Of a DNA stretch of 43,004 bases, positions 1 through 8,372 are shown piece by piece (within the stretch, counting starts at the first letter, position 1; every line of letters starts with the position of its first letter). The notes beneath the pieces are model-generated. The model ran no database searches and was not told where the DNA came from. It saw only the letters and a program-made list of their open reading frames with translations. This DNA is from Candidatus Desulfovibrio gallistercoris (GTDB lineage: Bacteria; Desulfobacterota; Desulfovibrionia; Desulfovibrionales; Desulfovibrionaceae): contig DWYJ01000095.1 of NCBI GenBank assembly GCA_019118745.1, positions 1 to 43,004 on the forward strand. The letters run 5' to 3'. The position numbers were made by a program, and so were the translations under genes.

Positions 1-48
1 GGAACCCCCTCCCGCGCTAGGCGAGGGGGTTCCCCTCCCCCCAAAAGC
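1..48 (+). repeat. Hairpin plus pyrimidine-tail element (family 2), cut by window start
   Basis: An 11-bp perfect hairpin (arms 1-11 and 23-33) is followed by a C-rich tail ending in CCCCCCAAAAG. The same layout recurs at 9482-9580 and 40519-40625 on the plus strand and at 40784-40857 on the minus strand, with pieces at 42690-42722 and 42965-43004. In this orientation it would lie 3' of a plus-strand gene outside the window. It may be a terminator-like 3' element or a dispersed palindromic repeat. The 5' part lies outside the window. Confidence 0.55.
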
Positions 49-76
49 AGTAGCTCCCTCATAAGCCATAACAGAT

Positions 77-110
77 GAGGGGGGACCTTTCTCAGGAAAG
101 GTCCCCCCTC
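77..110 (-). terminator. Strong hairpin 3' of ppsA
   Basis: A perfect 14-bp stem (77-90 with 97-110) closes a 6-nt loop, 27 nt beyond the ppsA stop codon. On the minus strand the stem is not followed by a U-run, so it is either an atypical terminator or an RNA 3'-end stabiliser. Confidence 0.5.
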
Positions 111-137
111 GTGCAGGTCAATCGTCAGACAGACGGT

Positions 138-3100
138 CTAGAAGTCCATCTTGCGGCATTCTTCCAAGGCGGCCGCCTGCTCTTCAAAGGAGGCAAAGCC
201 CGCCTGATGCAGGGCATCTTCCACGGTGCTGCTCCAATCCCACGTCGCGTAGATGACGGGCTTGTGGAACATGGAGCGGAAGCCTTCCAGCTCGGCACGG
301 TAGAAGTCTTCCTTCGGGGTATCCAGATGCTCGCGCAGCTGCTCATGGCGGCGCTGCAGCTCGCCTTCGTACCACTCCTGGATATCCTGCGGCAGCGTGT
401 ACTTCTTGAGGATATGGCCGTAACCGGCCTCTTCCATCAGAGCGGCAAGGTGCTTGTGGTGCTGCTGGCCGAGCCATTCGCCCAGGCGGGAAGTGGGGAT
501 GTTCTCCGCTTCCACCGCGGCGATGTCCTTCACCGTCTGGAAGTAGGTATCCGGCACCACCGAAGCGGACACGATACCGGCAATGGCCACCAGACCGCGC
601 AGGATGACGCTGTTGGAGACGCCCTGCCCGCAGAAGCCCACCTTCTTGCGGTACTTCTGCCCGGCAAAGATGCTGACCAGGATGGCCCACACCACCGCCG
701 GATCCTCTTCGTCGTAGATGTGGGACAGGCGGGAGTTGTCGCGGTCGGTCGCCAGCACCATCTGCGTCATGTCATTGGAGCCGATGGAGAAGCCGTCGAA
801 CTCGCTGATGAACTGCTTGGCCAGGATGGCGTTGGACGGGATCTCGGACATGAGGATGATCTTCAGGCCGTCCTCGCCGCTCTTCAGCTTATGCACCTGC
901 TCCAGATAGCTGCGCATGGAGCGGGCTTCTTCCAGCGTGCGCACGAAGGGCAGCATCATCTGCAGGTTGCTGCCGCCGTAGACGCCGCGGGCCAGCTTGA
1001 AGGCCTCGATCTCCCAGTCATGGATATTGCGGGAGACGCCGCGGTAACCCAGCATGGGGTTATCTTCATGGTGCTCGAAGAGGCTGCCGCCGATGAGGTT
1101 GCGATATTCGTTGCTCTTGAAGTCCGTGGTACGGTAGACGATGGTCTTGCCGTAGAAGGCCATGGCAAAGAGCGCCAGATTCTGGGCCAGCGTCTGCACG
1201 TAGTGTTCCTTGCCGGTGCGATAGCCACGGGTCTTGATGAGGGCGCGGATCTTGTTGGGCAGATTGCGCACGTCATCCATTTCCTTCTTGAGGCCGGCGC
1301 GCAGGCTCACTTCCTCACGCAGACGCCCGATGTTCTCCAGCAGGGTCTTGACGGCGGGCAGATCCTTCACCTTTTCCACGCGGTCGGCCACGCTGGCCTC
1401 GATCTCGGCCATACGCTTGGCCTCTTCGGGGTCGGCGGGATTGAGCAGGGCCAGCTCATCGTCGTAGCCCATGATGATGCGCACATGGTCGGCCAAATCG
1501 TCGGAGGTCTTCAGCACTTCCAGACGGCGGGAAGCGATCTCAAGATGCTGGTCGATCTTGTGATCCAGCTCGCGCATCTTGCGGTGCAGCAGCAGGACCT
1601 CTTCGGCATTGGCGCTGGTGTCCGTCGCCGCCAGGGCCGCCGCTTCGGCGGAAAGGCCGGTGATCTCGCCCACGTATTCACGCAGGTTGAAATTGAAGAC
1701 GATGAGCCCGGCGGCCATCTGTTCGCGCAGCACCTTGGAGAGGTTGCCCGCCAGTTCGCGCAGCTTGGACTGCACGATGCTTTCCAGCTCGCCGTTGTCA
1801 AAGGCTTCCAGCGCACGCGGATGGATGCTGATGTTGCCCAGCATGAACTCGGCGCGCAGCAGGCCCACTTCGAATTTGGGGAAATTGCGCAGACGGGAGA
1901 GGAAGAGCGCCTGCCCCACGTCGGCCAGCACGAGCCCGACCTTGGTACGGGTCACGGGCAGCTGGGCCACGTCCATCTCGCCGCCCACTTCCTTGAGCGG
2001 CAGCAGGCCGCGGTACACGCGTCCGCGCGTGCCGTCCACGGTCACTTCCGCGCCGTCCAGCGCGCGCAGCACGTCCAGACGCTGGATGCCGATGACGGCG
2101 GCAATGCCCAGCTCACGCGAGGTGATGGCCGCATGGCTGGTGTCGCCGCCCACGTCGGCCATGATGGCCGAGGCCACGCGCATGCCCGGCACCATGTCGG
2201 GGTCGGTACGTTCGGCCGCCAGCACATCGCCCTTCTCCACCTTGTTCAGCTCCAGAGCCGAGCGCAGGAAGCGCACCGTGCCCTGCCCCGCGCCGCGGGA
2301 CGCGCCGTTGCCTTCCACCAGCACTTCAGCGGCGGCGGCAGCCTTGGGATCGACCTCACGACGGCGCATGAAGATGGTGGTGGGATGGTTCTCCAGCTCT
2401 TCGTTCCAGCGGGTCTCGGGACGCGCCTGCACGAACCAGAGTTTGTCGTTGGCGTCGATGCAGAACTCGGTGTCCATGATCATGCCGCCGTAGGCCTTGC
2501 TCACGGCGCGCACGCCCTTGGCCACCCGCTCGGCCTGACTGAGCGACAGGGCCCAGCGCAGGGCCTCCAGTTCGGGCACGTCCACCTCACGGGTGCCGCC
2601 CTTCTCGTCATAGACGATCTTCATGTCCTTGCAGCCCATCTGACGGATGACCACGTCGCTGCCGTCATCGCGCTGGAAGACATAAAGCTTGTCGGGCGTC
2701 ACCTTGCCGCCCACCACGGCCTCACCGAGGCCGTAGCTCGTATCGATGCTGACCAGGTCCTTGCGGTCCGTGCCCCGGCAGCCGGTGGCCGTATCGGCGG
2801 AGAAGGCCGTACCGGACACCACGGGATTGATCATCTGCATCATGCAGACGGAAAGGGACGTATTCTCGATGGCCCATTCCTTCTTGGCCATTTCGGCGAT
2901 GGATTCATCCCCCGTTTCCTCGGCGCGGGCGATGGCGTCAAGGATGGCCTCGCGGCGATAGGTCATGGAACGCAGGTTGTAGGCCGAGGCGCAGTCCCAG
3001 TGATAGGCTTCCACCACTTTGTCCCCGCCGACCATGTTGAGGTAGGTATCCTGCAGGCCGGCGAAGGCCTTCTTGCGGGAGTCCTCCCCTGCGGCGGAAG

Positions 3101-3713
3101 AGCGCACGGCCACCGGCGTCATGTCGTCGCCGTTATCCGTGCAGATGGATTGATACGCGCCGCGCACGGCGGTATTCACATCCGCGGGCAGATCCACGGA
3201 CAAAATGGCGGCCTGCACCATGACCGAACGCTTGCGCAGCTGGTCGATGCCTTCCGGGGAAGTGGCGAAGCCGTCCACCACGTTATTGATGAAGGTGCGC
3301 AGTTTGGTATGTCCCTGCTCGGCCTCGGCCGTGGCGGCCTCGTGGATCTGGCGGCCGAGCTGGCGCACGAATTTCTGCAGAAAATCAGGATCCTGATTGA
3401 TCTCGGGATCATTCCAGTCGATGCGACCGTATTCCTTGTCGACTACGCTGCGAACAACGCGACCGCTCACCTTGGTTTCATCAAGCAGGTGATGGAAGGC
3501 CTTTGACGAGATGGCCCGGAAATACGGAGCCTGGATGCCTTCGATCTGGCTGATGAGCGCCGTATTGTAGTTCTTGCCGCCCACAAGCAGCTCGGCCTCT
3601 TCACCCAGCGCGACGATGTCCGCGCCGGTGAGAACGAGCTTCTGGCGAATGGCGTCAAGGCTTTCCTTATCGTTTTTGCCGCCTGATTTGGTGACAGGGG
3701 TCTTGTTGGGCAT
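138..3713 (-). CDS. ppsA: Phosphoenolpyruvate synthase/pyruvate phosphate dikinase family protein
   Basis: A 1191-residue PEP-synthase/PPDK family enzyme that interconverts pyruvate and PEP through a phosphohistidine. The N-terminal nucleotide-binding part carries VAVRSSAAGEDS (201-212). The swivelling phosphohistidine domain carries GGDTSHAAITSRELG with His527. The C-terminal TIM barrel carries the FCGQG active-site cysteine near 1028. Ordinary PEP synthases are about 800 residues; here an extra charged, helical stretch (about 640-825) interrupts the barrel between the IHPRALEAF segment and TTDFKSNEYRNLIGG. The ATG follows GGAGGA at good spacing. The gene has its own promoter inside the pyc terminator hairpin and lies directly downstream of pyc, so both enzymes of the pyruvate/oxaloacetate/PEP node sit together. 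PEP synthase rather than PPDK is favoured by the barrel motifs, but the exact reaction is not proven. Confidence 0.88.
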   Translation of the reverse strand: MPNKTPVTKSGGKNDKESLDAIRQKLVLTGADIVALGEEAELLVGGKNYNTALISQIEGIQAPYFRAISSKAFHHLLDETKVSGRVVRSVVDKEYGRIDWNDPEINQDPDFLQKFVRQLGRQIHEAATAEAEQGHTKLRTFINNVVDGFATSPEGIDQLRKRSVMVQAAILSVDLPADVNTAVRGAYQSICTDNGDDMTPVAVRSSAAGEDSRKKAFAGLQDTYLNMVGGDKVVEAYHWDCASAYNLRSMTYRREAILDAIARAEETGDESIAEMAKKEWAIENTSLSVCMMQMINPVVSGTAFSADTATGCRGTDRKDLVSIDTSYGLGEAVVGGKVTPDKLYVFQRDDGSDVVIRQMGCKDMKIVYDEKGGTREVDVPELEALRWALSLSQAERVAKGVRAVSKAYGGMIMDTEFCIDANDKLWFVQARPETRWNEELENHPTTIFMRRREVDPKAAAAAEVLVEGNGASRGAGQGTVRFLRSALELNKVEKGDVLAAERTDPDMVPGMRVASAIMADVGGDTSHAAITSRELGIAAVIGIQRLDVLRALDGAEVTVDGTRGRVYRGLLPLKEVGGEMDVAQLPVTRTKVGLVLADVGQALFLSRLRNFPKFEVGLLRAEFMLGNISIHPRALEAFDNGELESIVQSKLRELAGNLSKVLREQMAAGLIVFNFNLREYVGEITGLSAEAAALAATDTSANAEEVLLLHRKMRELDHKIDQHLEIASRRLEVLKTSDDLADHVRIIMGYDDELALLNPADPEEAKRMAEIEASVADRVEKVKDLPAVKTLLENIGRLREEVSLRAGLKKEMDDVRNLPNKIRALIKTRGYRTGKEHYVQTLAQNLALFAMAFYGKTIVYRTTDFKSNEYRNLIGGSLFEHHEDNPMLGYRGVSRNIHDWEIEAFKLARGVYGGSNLQMMLPFVRTLEEARSMRSYLEQVHKLKSGEDGLKIILMSEIPSNAILAKQFISEFDGFSIGSNDMTQMVLATDRDNSRLSHIYDEEDPAVVWAILVSIFAGQKYRKKVGFCGQGVSNSVILRGLVAIAGIVSASVVPDTYFQTVKDIAAVEAENIPTSRLGEWLGQQHHKHLAALMEEAGYGHILKKYTLPQDIQEWYEGELQRRHEQLREHLDTPKEDFYRAELEGFRSMFHKPVIYATWDWSSTVEDALHQAGFASFEEQAAALEECRKMDF

Positions 3714-3750
3714 GACGTCCTCCGGAGTAATAGGGATGGATGACCTTGAT

Positions 3751-3779
3751 ATTCTAGCGCGCCTGCCCGCAGCTGTCTA
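3751..3779 (-). promoter_or_regulatory. Candidate sigma-70 promoter for ppsA
   Basis: Read on the minus strand, TAGACA (3774-3779), a 17-nt spacer and TAGAAT (3751-3756) precede ppsA. The -35 hexamer falls in the loop of the hairpin that ends pyc (3760-3795). The leader to the ATG would be about 30 nt. Assigned from consensus match only. Confidence 0.5.
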
Positions 3780-3795
3780 CTGTTGCGGGCAGGCG
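3760..3795 (-). terminator. Hairpin between pyc and ppsA
   Basis: A perfect 12-bp GC-rich stem (3760-3771 with 3784-3795) starts 11 nt past the pyc stop. There is no U-run after it on the minus strand, so termination may be partial, giving both read-through into ppsA and independent ppsA transcription. Confidence 0.5.
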
Positions 3796-3806
3796 GGCGG
3801 CAAAGC

Positions 3807-6800
3807 TTACACGGGCGAGCCGCAATAGGGGCAGAAGGCGATGTTCTCCATGGGGATGGGCTGGCCGCAAGCCTCGTTGCGGCAGGTGCGCGGCACGGGG
3901 CAGAGCTCCACGATGAGCTCCCCTTCCCGTACGGAGACCATCTGCTTGTTTTCCTTGAAATCCGCCGTCTTCAGTACGCGCTTGACCATAGCGTCCACGG
4001 GCGCGAGCACGGCCTTCTCCTGCTTCATGATGGAGACGTTGAACAGTTCTTCGCCTTCCTTCACGATGTCGCCGGGATGCACGTACATCACCCACAGGTC
4101 GCCGTTGCTGGGCGCGGCCACATGGAACTTGTTGGCGGGATCGGCCATGGTGATGCCGCGCTTGGCCTGACCGACCTTGTCGCTGACCTGCACTTCGCAG
4201 CTCATGATCTCCGAATCCAGCACGTACCGGCAGATGGACACCCCGGCCTCATTGGGACGGGCGATGCTGAGCAGGGCCAGATGATGCGGCTTGCCGCTCG
4301 TGTCGTTGAAGCTCAGATTCTGTCCGGGCTTGAGGCCCTCGAACCAGACATGCAGGGGCAGGTTGTTGGGATCGCCGAACTTGGCCCGGAACTGCATGGT
4401 CTTGAGCGCGTCGCCGGGATGGTTGAGGTACATGACGAATTCCTCGTCCGTGGGCTGACGCTTGATGAGGTCGGCGCAGGCCTTGTGTTCGGCGGCCAGG
4501 TTCACGTCCGCCAGCGACTCCAGCGGAGAGGCTTCGGTACGGTTGGCGATGGCGCTCTTCCACTCGCTGCCGAAGGCGCTCTCGTAGACCCAGTCCGGGG
4601 GGAAGCCCAGCGGGAGACGGCCGAACTTGCCCAGCAGGAGATTGCGGAAGGCGTCGTTGCAATCCTGATAGATATTGAGGCGCGCATGGCGCATCTGCTC
4701 GCTCAGTTCGCTTTCGGGACGGCTCGTCACCTCGTGCAGCACTTCCAGCAGATAGCGCACCTCCTCTTCCCCGCCGCGCTTCCAGGCGCCGGTCACGGCA
4801 AGGAAGGCCGTGTTCCACGTCACCTGCGAGCCGGGCGTCACGTCGTGGTAGCGCACGATCTGCCGCGTCCCTTCCAGGAACTTGAGCATGTAGGGCAGCA
4901 GGTGGATGTAGCCCTGCTTCATGGCCCCTTCCTGCGAGGAAGAGGTCGCCCCGCCGGGCATGCCGTGCAGGGTCACGTCGTAGTCGATGCCCTTGAAGTA
5001 CGGCGAGCAGTAGCGGTCATAATAGGGCATGATCTGCTTGCAGACGAAATTGGCGTCCCGGATGGCGTCCTTATTGAGCTGGCAGGTGAGGCCGAGCTCG
5101 TCTTCCATATAGGCCACGGTGGACAGCACGTCCCCCTGCCCGTACGAACGCACTGCCGAGCCGAGGCCCACGTCCACGATGTGCGCGCCGGCCTTGGCCG
5201 CCGCCCCGCAGGAGGGCACAAAGAGCCCGTCCGTATAGTGGCGATGCACATGCAGCACGAGTTCCGGCCAGGCTTTGCGCAGGGCGCTCACCAGTTCGGT
5301 CATGAAGCGCGGCGGGCAGACGCCAGCCATGTCCTTGAGGCCGAGGATGATGTGGCGGGAGGCCTCGCGCGGGTCCACACCCATGATGTTCCCCATCATG
5401 CGCAGGATGGCCTCGGTCACGCCAAGATAGTGCGGCACGTCGAAACCCTTGGCCCAGGAGAGCGAGAGCGCCGGCTCAAAGACCACGTCCTTGCGGGACA
5501 TGACCACTTCCGCGATGGGCCGCATGTTCTCCACATGGTTGAGGAAGTCGAAGCAGCGCACCACGGAGTAGTGGTCGCAGATCATTTCCCCTGTCAGGCG
5601 CATGAGGTTGCGCGGCTGCGGCGTATAGCCCAGCACGTTGGTGGAGCGCACCAGCAGCTGTTTGTGCGTCTTGGGGGCGAAGCTGTTCCATTCGCGGGCT
5701 TCCCGGAAGGGATAGGTCATGTTGGCCATCATGGCCACATGGAAGTGGGCCCCGCCGCCGTTCTCGATGGAGAAATAGCCCACATTGTCCAGATAGGGGC
5801 CGATGAGCCGGTCTTCCGCCAGGCGGAAGCGGTTGCCGGAATTGGACTGGGTGAAATCGCGCGGCGTGGTGTCGGTGAAGTGCACCCGCCCCGAATCACG
5901 TACATAGTCCAGCAGAGCCAGCCGGTCGCCGTGCGGATAGGGCGAGGGCTGACGGCGCACGCTCGACGGGATGGCCGGCAGCACGGGATCGAACACGCCA
6001 AGTTCCGGCGTGGTGGCGGAACGGTATTCCCCGAGCTGGAGGAAGGGGTTGTAGCCCCTGGCGGAGATCTCGGCCACAAGGCGGGCGAGACGTTCGCTTT
6101 CCGGCGCAAGATCCAGATACTGCATGAGTTCGGGATGCGCGGCGATGAAATTGGTATTGACGTTGCCGCCACGGAACATGGGATGCTTCAGCACCTGACG
6201 GAAGAACGGGATGGTCGTCTTCAGGCCGCCGATGACGTATTCCCCAAGAGCGCGCTCCATGATCGCCACGGTCTTTTCCCAGTCCGTGGCGTAGGTGATG
6301 AGCAGCGCGCCCGCCGAATCGTAGTTGGCCGGGAATTCGTAGCCCGCGCAGATGTTGGAGTCCAGACGCACGCCGGGGCCGCCGGGCGAGACGTAGCGGC
6401 TCACCAGACCGGAATTGGGCGTGAAGTTGTCCTGCGGGTTCTCCAGATTGATGCGCACCTGCATGGCCCAGTAGGTCGGGCGCAGCTGCTCCTCACGGTA
6501 ACGCAGCTCGGCGCCGAAGGCCACGGCGATCTGTTCTTCCACAAGGTCGATGCCGTAGCGGGACTCGGTAATGCCGTGCTCCACCTGCAGGCGGGTATTG
6601 ACTTCGATGAGGTAGGGCTGCCCTTCGGGCGTCACCAGGAACTCCACCGTAGCCAGCGAGTGGTAGCCCACAGCCCGCACCAGACGGCGCGCATAGTCCT
6701 TGAGCTGATCGCGCAGGTTGCGGGTGATGCCCTTCCAGGGCGAAGGGGTGATCTCGATGAGTTTCTGATGGTTACGCTGTACCGAGCAATCTCGTTCGTC

Positions 6801-7505
6801 AAAGGCGAACACGTTCCCGTACATGTCGGCGATGACCTGGATCTCGATGTGGCGCACGTTGTCGAGGAATTTTTCCACAAAGAGACGCGGATTGCCGAAA
6901 GAGGCCTGCGCCATGGTGGACGCCTTGAAGAAAGCGTCTTCCAGCTCCGCCTCGTTATGGATGGCGAAGATGCCGCGCCCGCCGCCGCCGCCTTCGGCCT
7001 TGAGCATGATGGGCAGGCCCATGTCGTTGATGAGCTGCCGGGCCGTGGGGATGTCCACCGCGCCGTCGGAACCGGGCACCACAGGGATGCCCAGCTTGCG
7101 GGCGACGGTGCGGGCCTGCACCTTGTTGCCCAGCAGGTTCATGGCCTCGGCCGTCGCGCCGATGAAGGTCAGGCCGGCTTCCTTGCAACGCTGCGGGAAA
7201 CGCGTATCCTCGGACGCAAAGCCCCAGCCGGGATGGATGCCGATGACGCCATGCTGTTTGGCTTTGTCGATGATGCGGTCTATATCAAGATAGGCACGCG
7301 GATCGGAGCCCAGCAGAATGAGCTCCTGCGCAGCGGAGGCCGCCGGGGCCGTCTTGTCCACGTCGGTTGCGGTCATGGCCGCAATGGCGTCGAAACGTTC
7401 ACGAATGGAGCGGCAGATACGGCGCGCGGGGATACCGCGGTTCGCCACAAGGATGGTCTTGCCCTTGAGAAACTCCTGAACCTCAGCAAAGCTCTTGTTG
7501 GCCAT
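3807..7505 (-). CDS. pyc: Pyruvate carboxylase (single-chain, divergent) with C-terminal zinc ribbon
   Basis: A 1232-residue biotin-dependent carboxylase that makes oxaloacetate from pyruvate, bicarbonate and ATP. The biotin carboxylase domain (about 15-480) has the ATP-grasp loop EGGGGGRG (171-178) and EVNTRLQVEH (301-310). The carboxyltransferase domain starts near 540 with DTTPRD (545-550); it keeps GLKDMAG, with the carboxylated-lysine position, and an HVH metal motif, but reads RDFTQS where the usual enzyme has RDAHQS. The biotinyl domain (about 1120-1200) has IMKQ instead of AMKM, which makes Lys1161 the expected biotin site. The chain ends in an extra four-cysteine zinc ribbon (Cys1208, 1213, 1225, 1228) not normal for the family. 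Only 3 nt separate it from birA upstream, so ligase and substrate are probably co-transcribed. Confidence 0.9.
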   Translation of the reverse strand: MANKSFAEVQEFLKGKTILVANRGIPARRICRSIRERFDAIAAMTATDVDKTAPAASAAQELILLGSDPRAYLDIDRIIDKAKQHGVIGIHPGWGFASEDTRFPQRCKEAGLTFIGATAEAMNLLGNKVQARTVARKLGIPVVPGSDGAVDIPTARQLINDMGLPIMLKAEGGGGGRGIFAIHNEAELEDAFFKASTMAQASFGNPRLFVEKFLDNVRHIEIQVIADMYGNVFAFDERDCSVQRNHQKLIEITPSPWKGITRNLRDQLKDYARRLVRAVGYHSLATVEFLVTPEGQPYLIEVNTRLQVEHGITESRYGIDLVEEQIAVAFGAELRYREEQLRPTYWAMQVRINLENPQDNFTPNSGLVSRYVSPGGPGVRLDSNICAGYEFPANYDSAGALLITYATDWEKTVAIMERALGEYVIGGLKTTIPFFRQVLKHPMFRGGNVNTNFIAAHPELMQYLDLAPESERLARLVAEISARGYNPFLQLGEYRSATTPELGVFDPVLPAIPSSVRRQPSPYPHGDRLALLDYVRDSGRVHFTDTTPRDFTQSNSGNRFRLAEDRLIGPYLDNVGYFSIENGGGAHFHVAMMANMTYPFREAREWNSFAPKTHKQLLVRSTNVLGYTPQPRNLMRLTGEMICDHYSVVRCFDFLNHVENMRPIAEVVMSRKDVVFEPALSLSWAKGFDVPHYLGVTEAILRMMGNIMGVDPREASRHIILGLKDMAGVCPPRFMTELVSALRKAWPELVLHVHRHYTDGLFVPSCGAAAKAGAHIVDVGLGSAVRSYGQGDVLSTVAYMEDELGLTCQLNKDAIRDANFVCKQIMPYYDRYCSPYFKGIDYDVTLHGMPGGATSSSQEGAMKQGYIHLLPYMLKFLEGTRQIVRYHDVTPGSQVTWNTAFLAVTGAWKRGGEEEVRYLLEVLHEVTSRPESELSEQMRHARLNIYQDCNDAFRNLLLGKFGRLPLGFPPDWVYESAFGSEWKSAIANRTEASPLESLADVNLAAEHKACADLIKRQPTDEEFVMYLNHPGDALKTMQFRAKFGDPNNLPLHVWFEGLKPGQNLSFNDTSGKPHHLALLSIARPNEAGVSICRYVLDSEIMSCEVQVSDKVGQAKRGITMADPANKFHVAAPSNGDLWVMYVHPGDIVKEGEELFNVSIMKQEKAVLAPVDAMVKRVLKTADFKENKQMVSVREGELIVELCPVPRTCRNEACGQPIPMENIAFCPYCGSPV

Positions 7506-7508
7506 GTG

Positions 7509-8363
7509 CTACGCCCTTTGATTGTCGTACGGAAGACGCAGGCTCCCGCTGTAAAAAATCCTCTCCCCGCTTCCGCACAGCAGACGAATGCCGCCGTCGG
7601 CGTGCAGGCCGGCAAGAATGCCCGAAACAGTTTCTTCACCGTCCTCGATGACCACCTGCCTCCCCTGCCAGAGCAGATGGCGGCAAACCGCCTCATGACA
7701 GCGGATCATGGGAGAACGTCGGGCAGTATATGCGGAATAAAGGCGCTTTACAAGCATGGGCCACAGCCTTTCCGCGGGCGGGCAGCAGGCCGGCCCTCCC
7801 GGCCAGACCTCTGCCAGACACGCCGCGGACAGGGCCGCGCCAGCCCGCAGGCTTTCCCGCTCCGGCCGCCAGACCACATTGATGCCGATGCCCGCGCAGA
7901 GCACGCCGCCCCGCTCCTCCATCAGGATGCCCGCCACCTTGCAGGGGCCGTCCGCAGTATCCGCCACCAGATCATTGGGCCATTTCACGCGCACGCTCAA
8001 GCCCAGCTCGGCAAAGGCCGCCGCCAGCATGAGGCTCAGCGCGGGCGCGGCCTCGCTGCCCAGAAAGGGATCGGCCTGCGGCAGGCGCAGGGTGGCGTAT
8101 ATATTGCCCGCCGGAGAGATCCACTGTCGCCGCAACTGCCCCCGGCCGCTCGTCTGCCGCACGGCCTGCACGCTCTCCCACGACGTCAGGAGCCCGGCAT
8201 CCATCAGGGTGCGGGCCGCGTCAAGGGTGCTCGTCACCTCTCCCAGCCGCCATACGAAAGGACAGCCGCTGCTGTCCGCCAGCATGGCCGGATCATCCCG
8301 CCCCTCAGGGCAGCCCGGCTCCGCTTCTGAAAAACGAGTGCAATCTTCGCCTGCTTCTGTCAT
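7509..8363 (-). CDS. birA: Biotin--[acetyl-CoA-carboxylase] ligase, catalytic type
   Basis: A 284-residue biotin protein ligase that activates biotin to biotinyl-AMP and transfers it to a carrier lysine. It has the KWPNDL motif, a GILMEE stretch and a C-terminal SH3-like part. The ATP-binding loop reads GRGQLRRQW rather than the usual GRGRxGRxW. There is no N-terminal helix-turn-helix, so it should not repress a biotin operon. It lies 3 nt upstream of pyc, its likely substrate. The start chosen (ATG at 8363, preceded by AGGGGA) is only 9 bp from the divergent cca start; an internal ATG at 8285 is a possible alternative that would still keep the whole catalytic domain. Confidence 0.85.
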   Translation of the reverse strand: MTEAGEDCTRFSEAEPGCPEGRDDPAMLADSSGCPFVWRLGEVTSTLDAARTLMDAGLLTSWESVQAVRQTSGRGQLRRQWISPAGNIYATLRLPQADPFLGSEAAPALSLMLAAAFAELGLSVRVKWPNDLVADTADGPCKVAGILMEERGGVLCAGIGINVVWRPERESLRAGAALSAACLAEVWPGGPACCPPAERLWPMLVKRLYSAYTARRSPMIRCHEAVCRHLLWQGRQVVIEDGEETVSGILAGLHADGGIRLLCGSGERIFYSGSLRLPYDNQRA

Positions 8364-8372
8364 ATTCCCCTC

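Noticed and set aside
75..8330. Very long open frames on the plus strand opposite ppsA, pyc and birA (over 1100 and 1500 codons)
   Set aside because: They are shadow frames produced by high third-position GC; their products are His/Gly/Leu-rich with no domain, while the opposite strand encodes clear enzymes.
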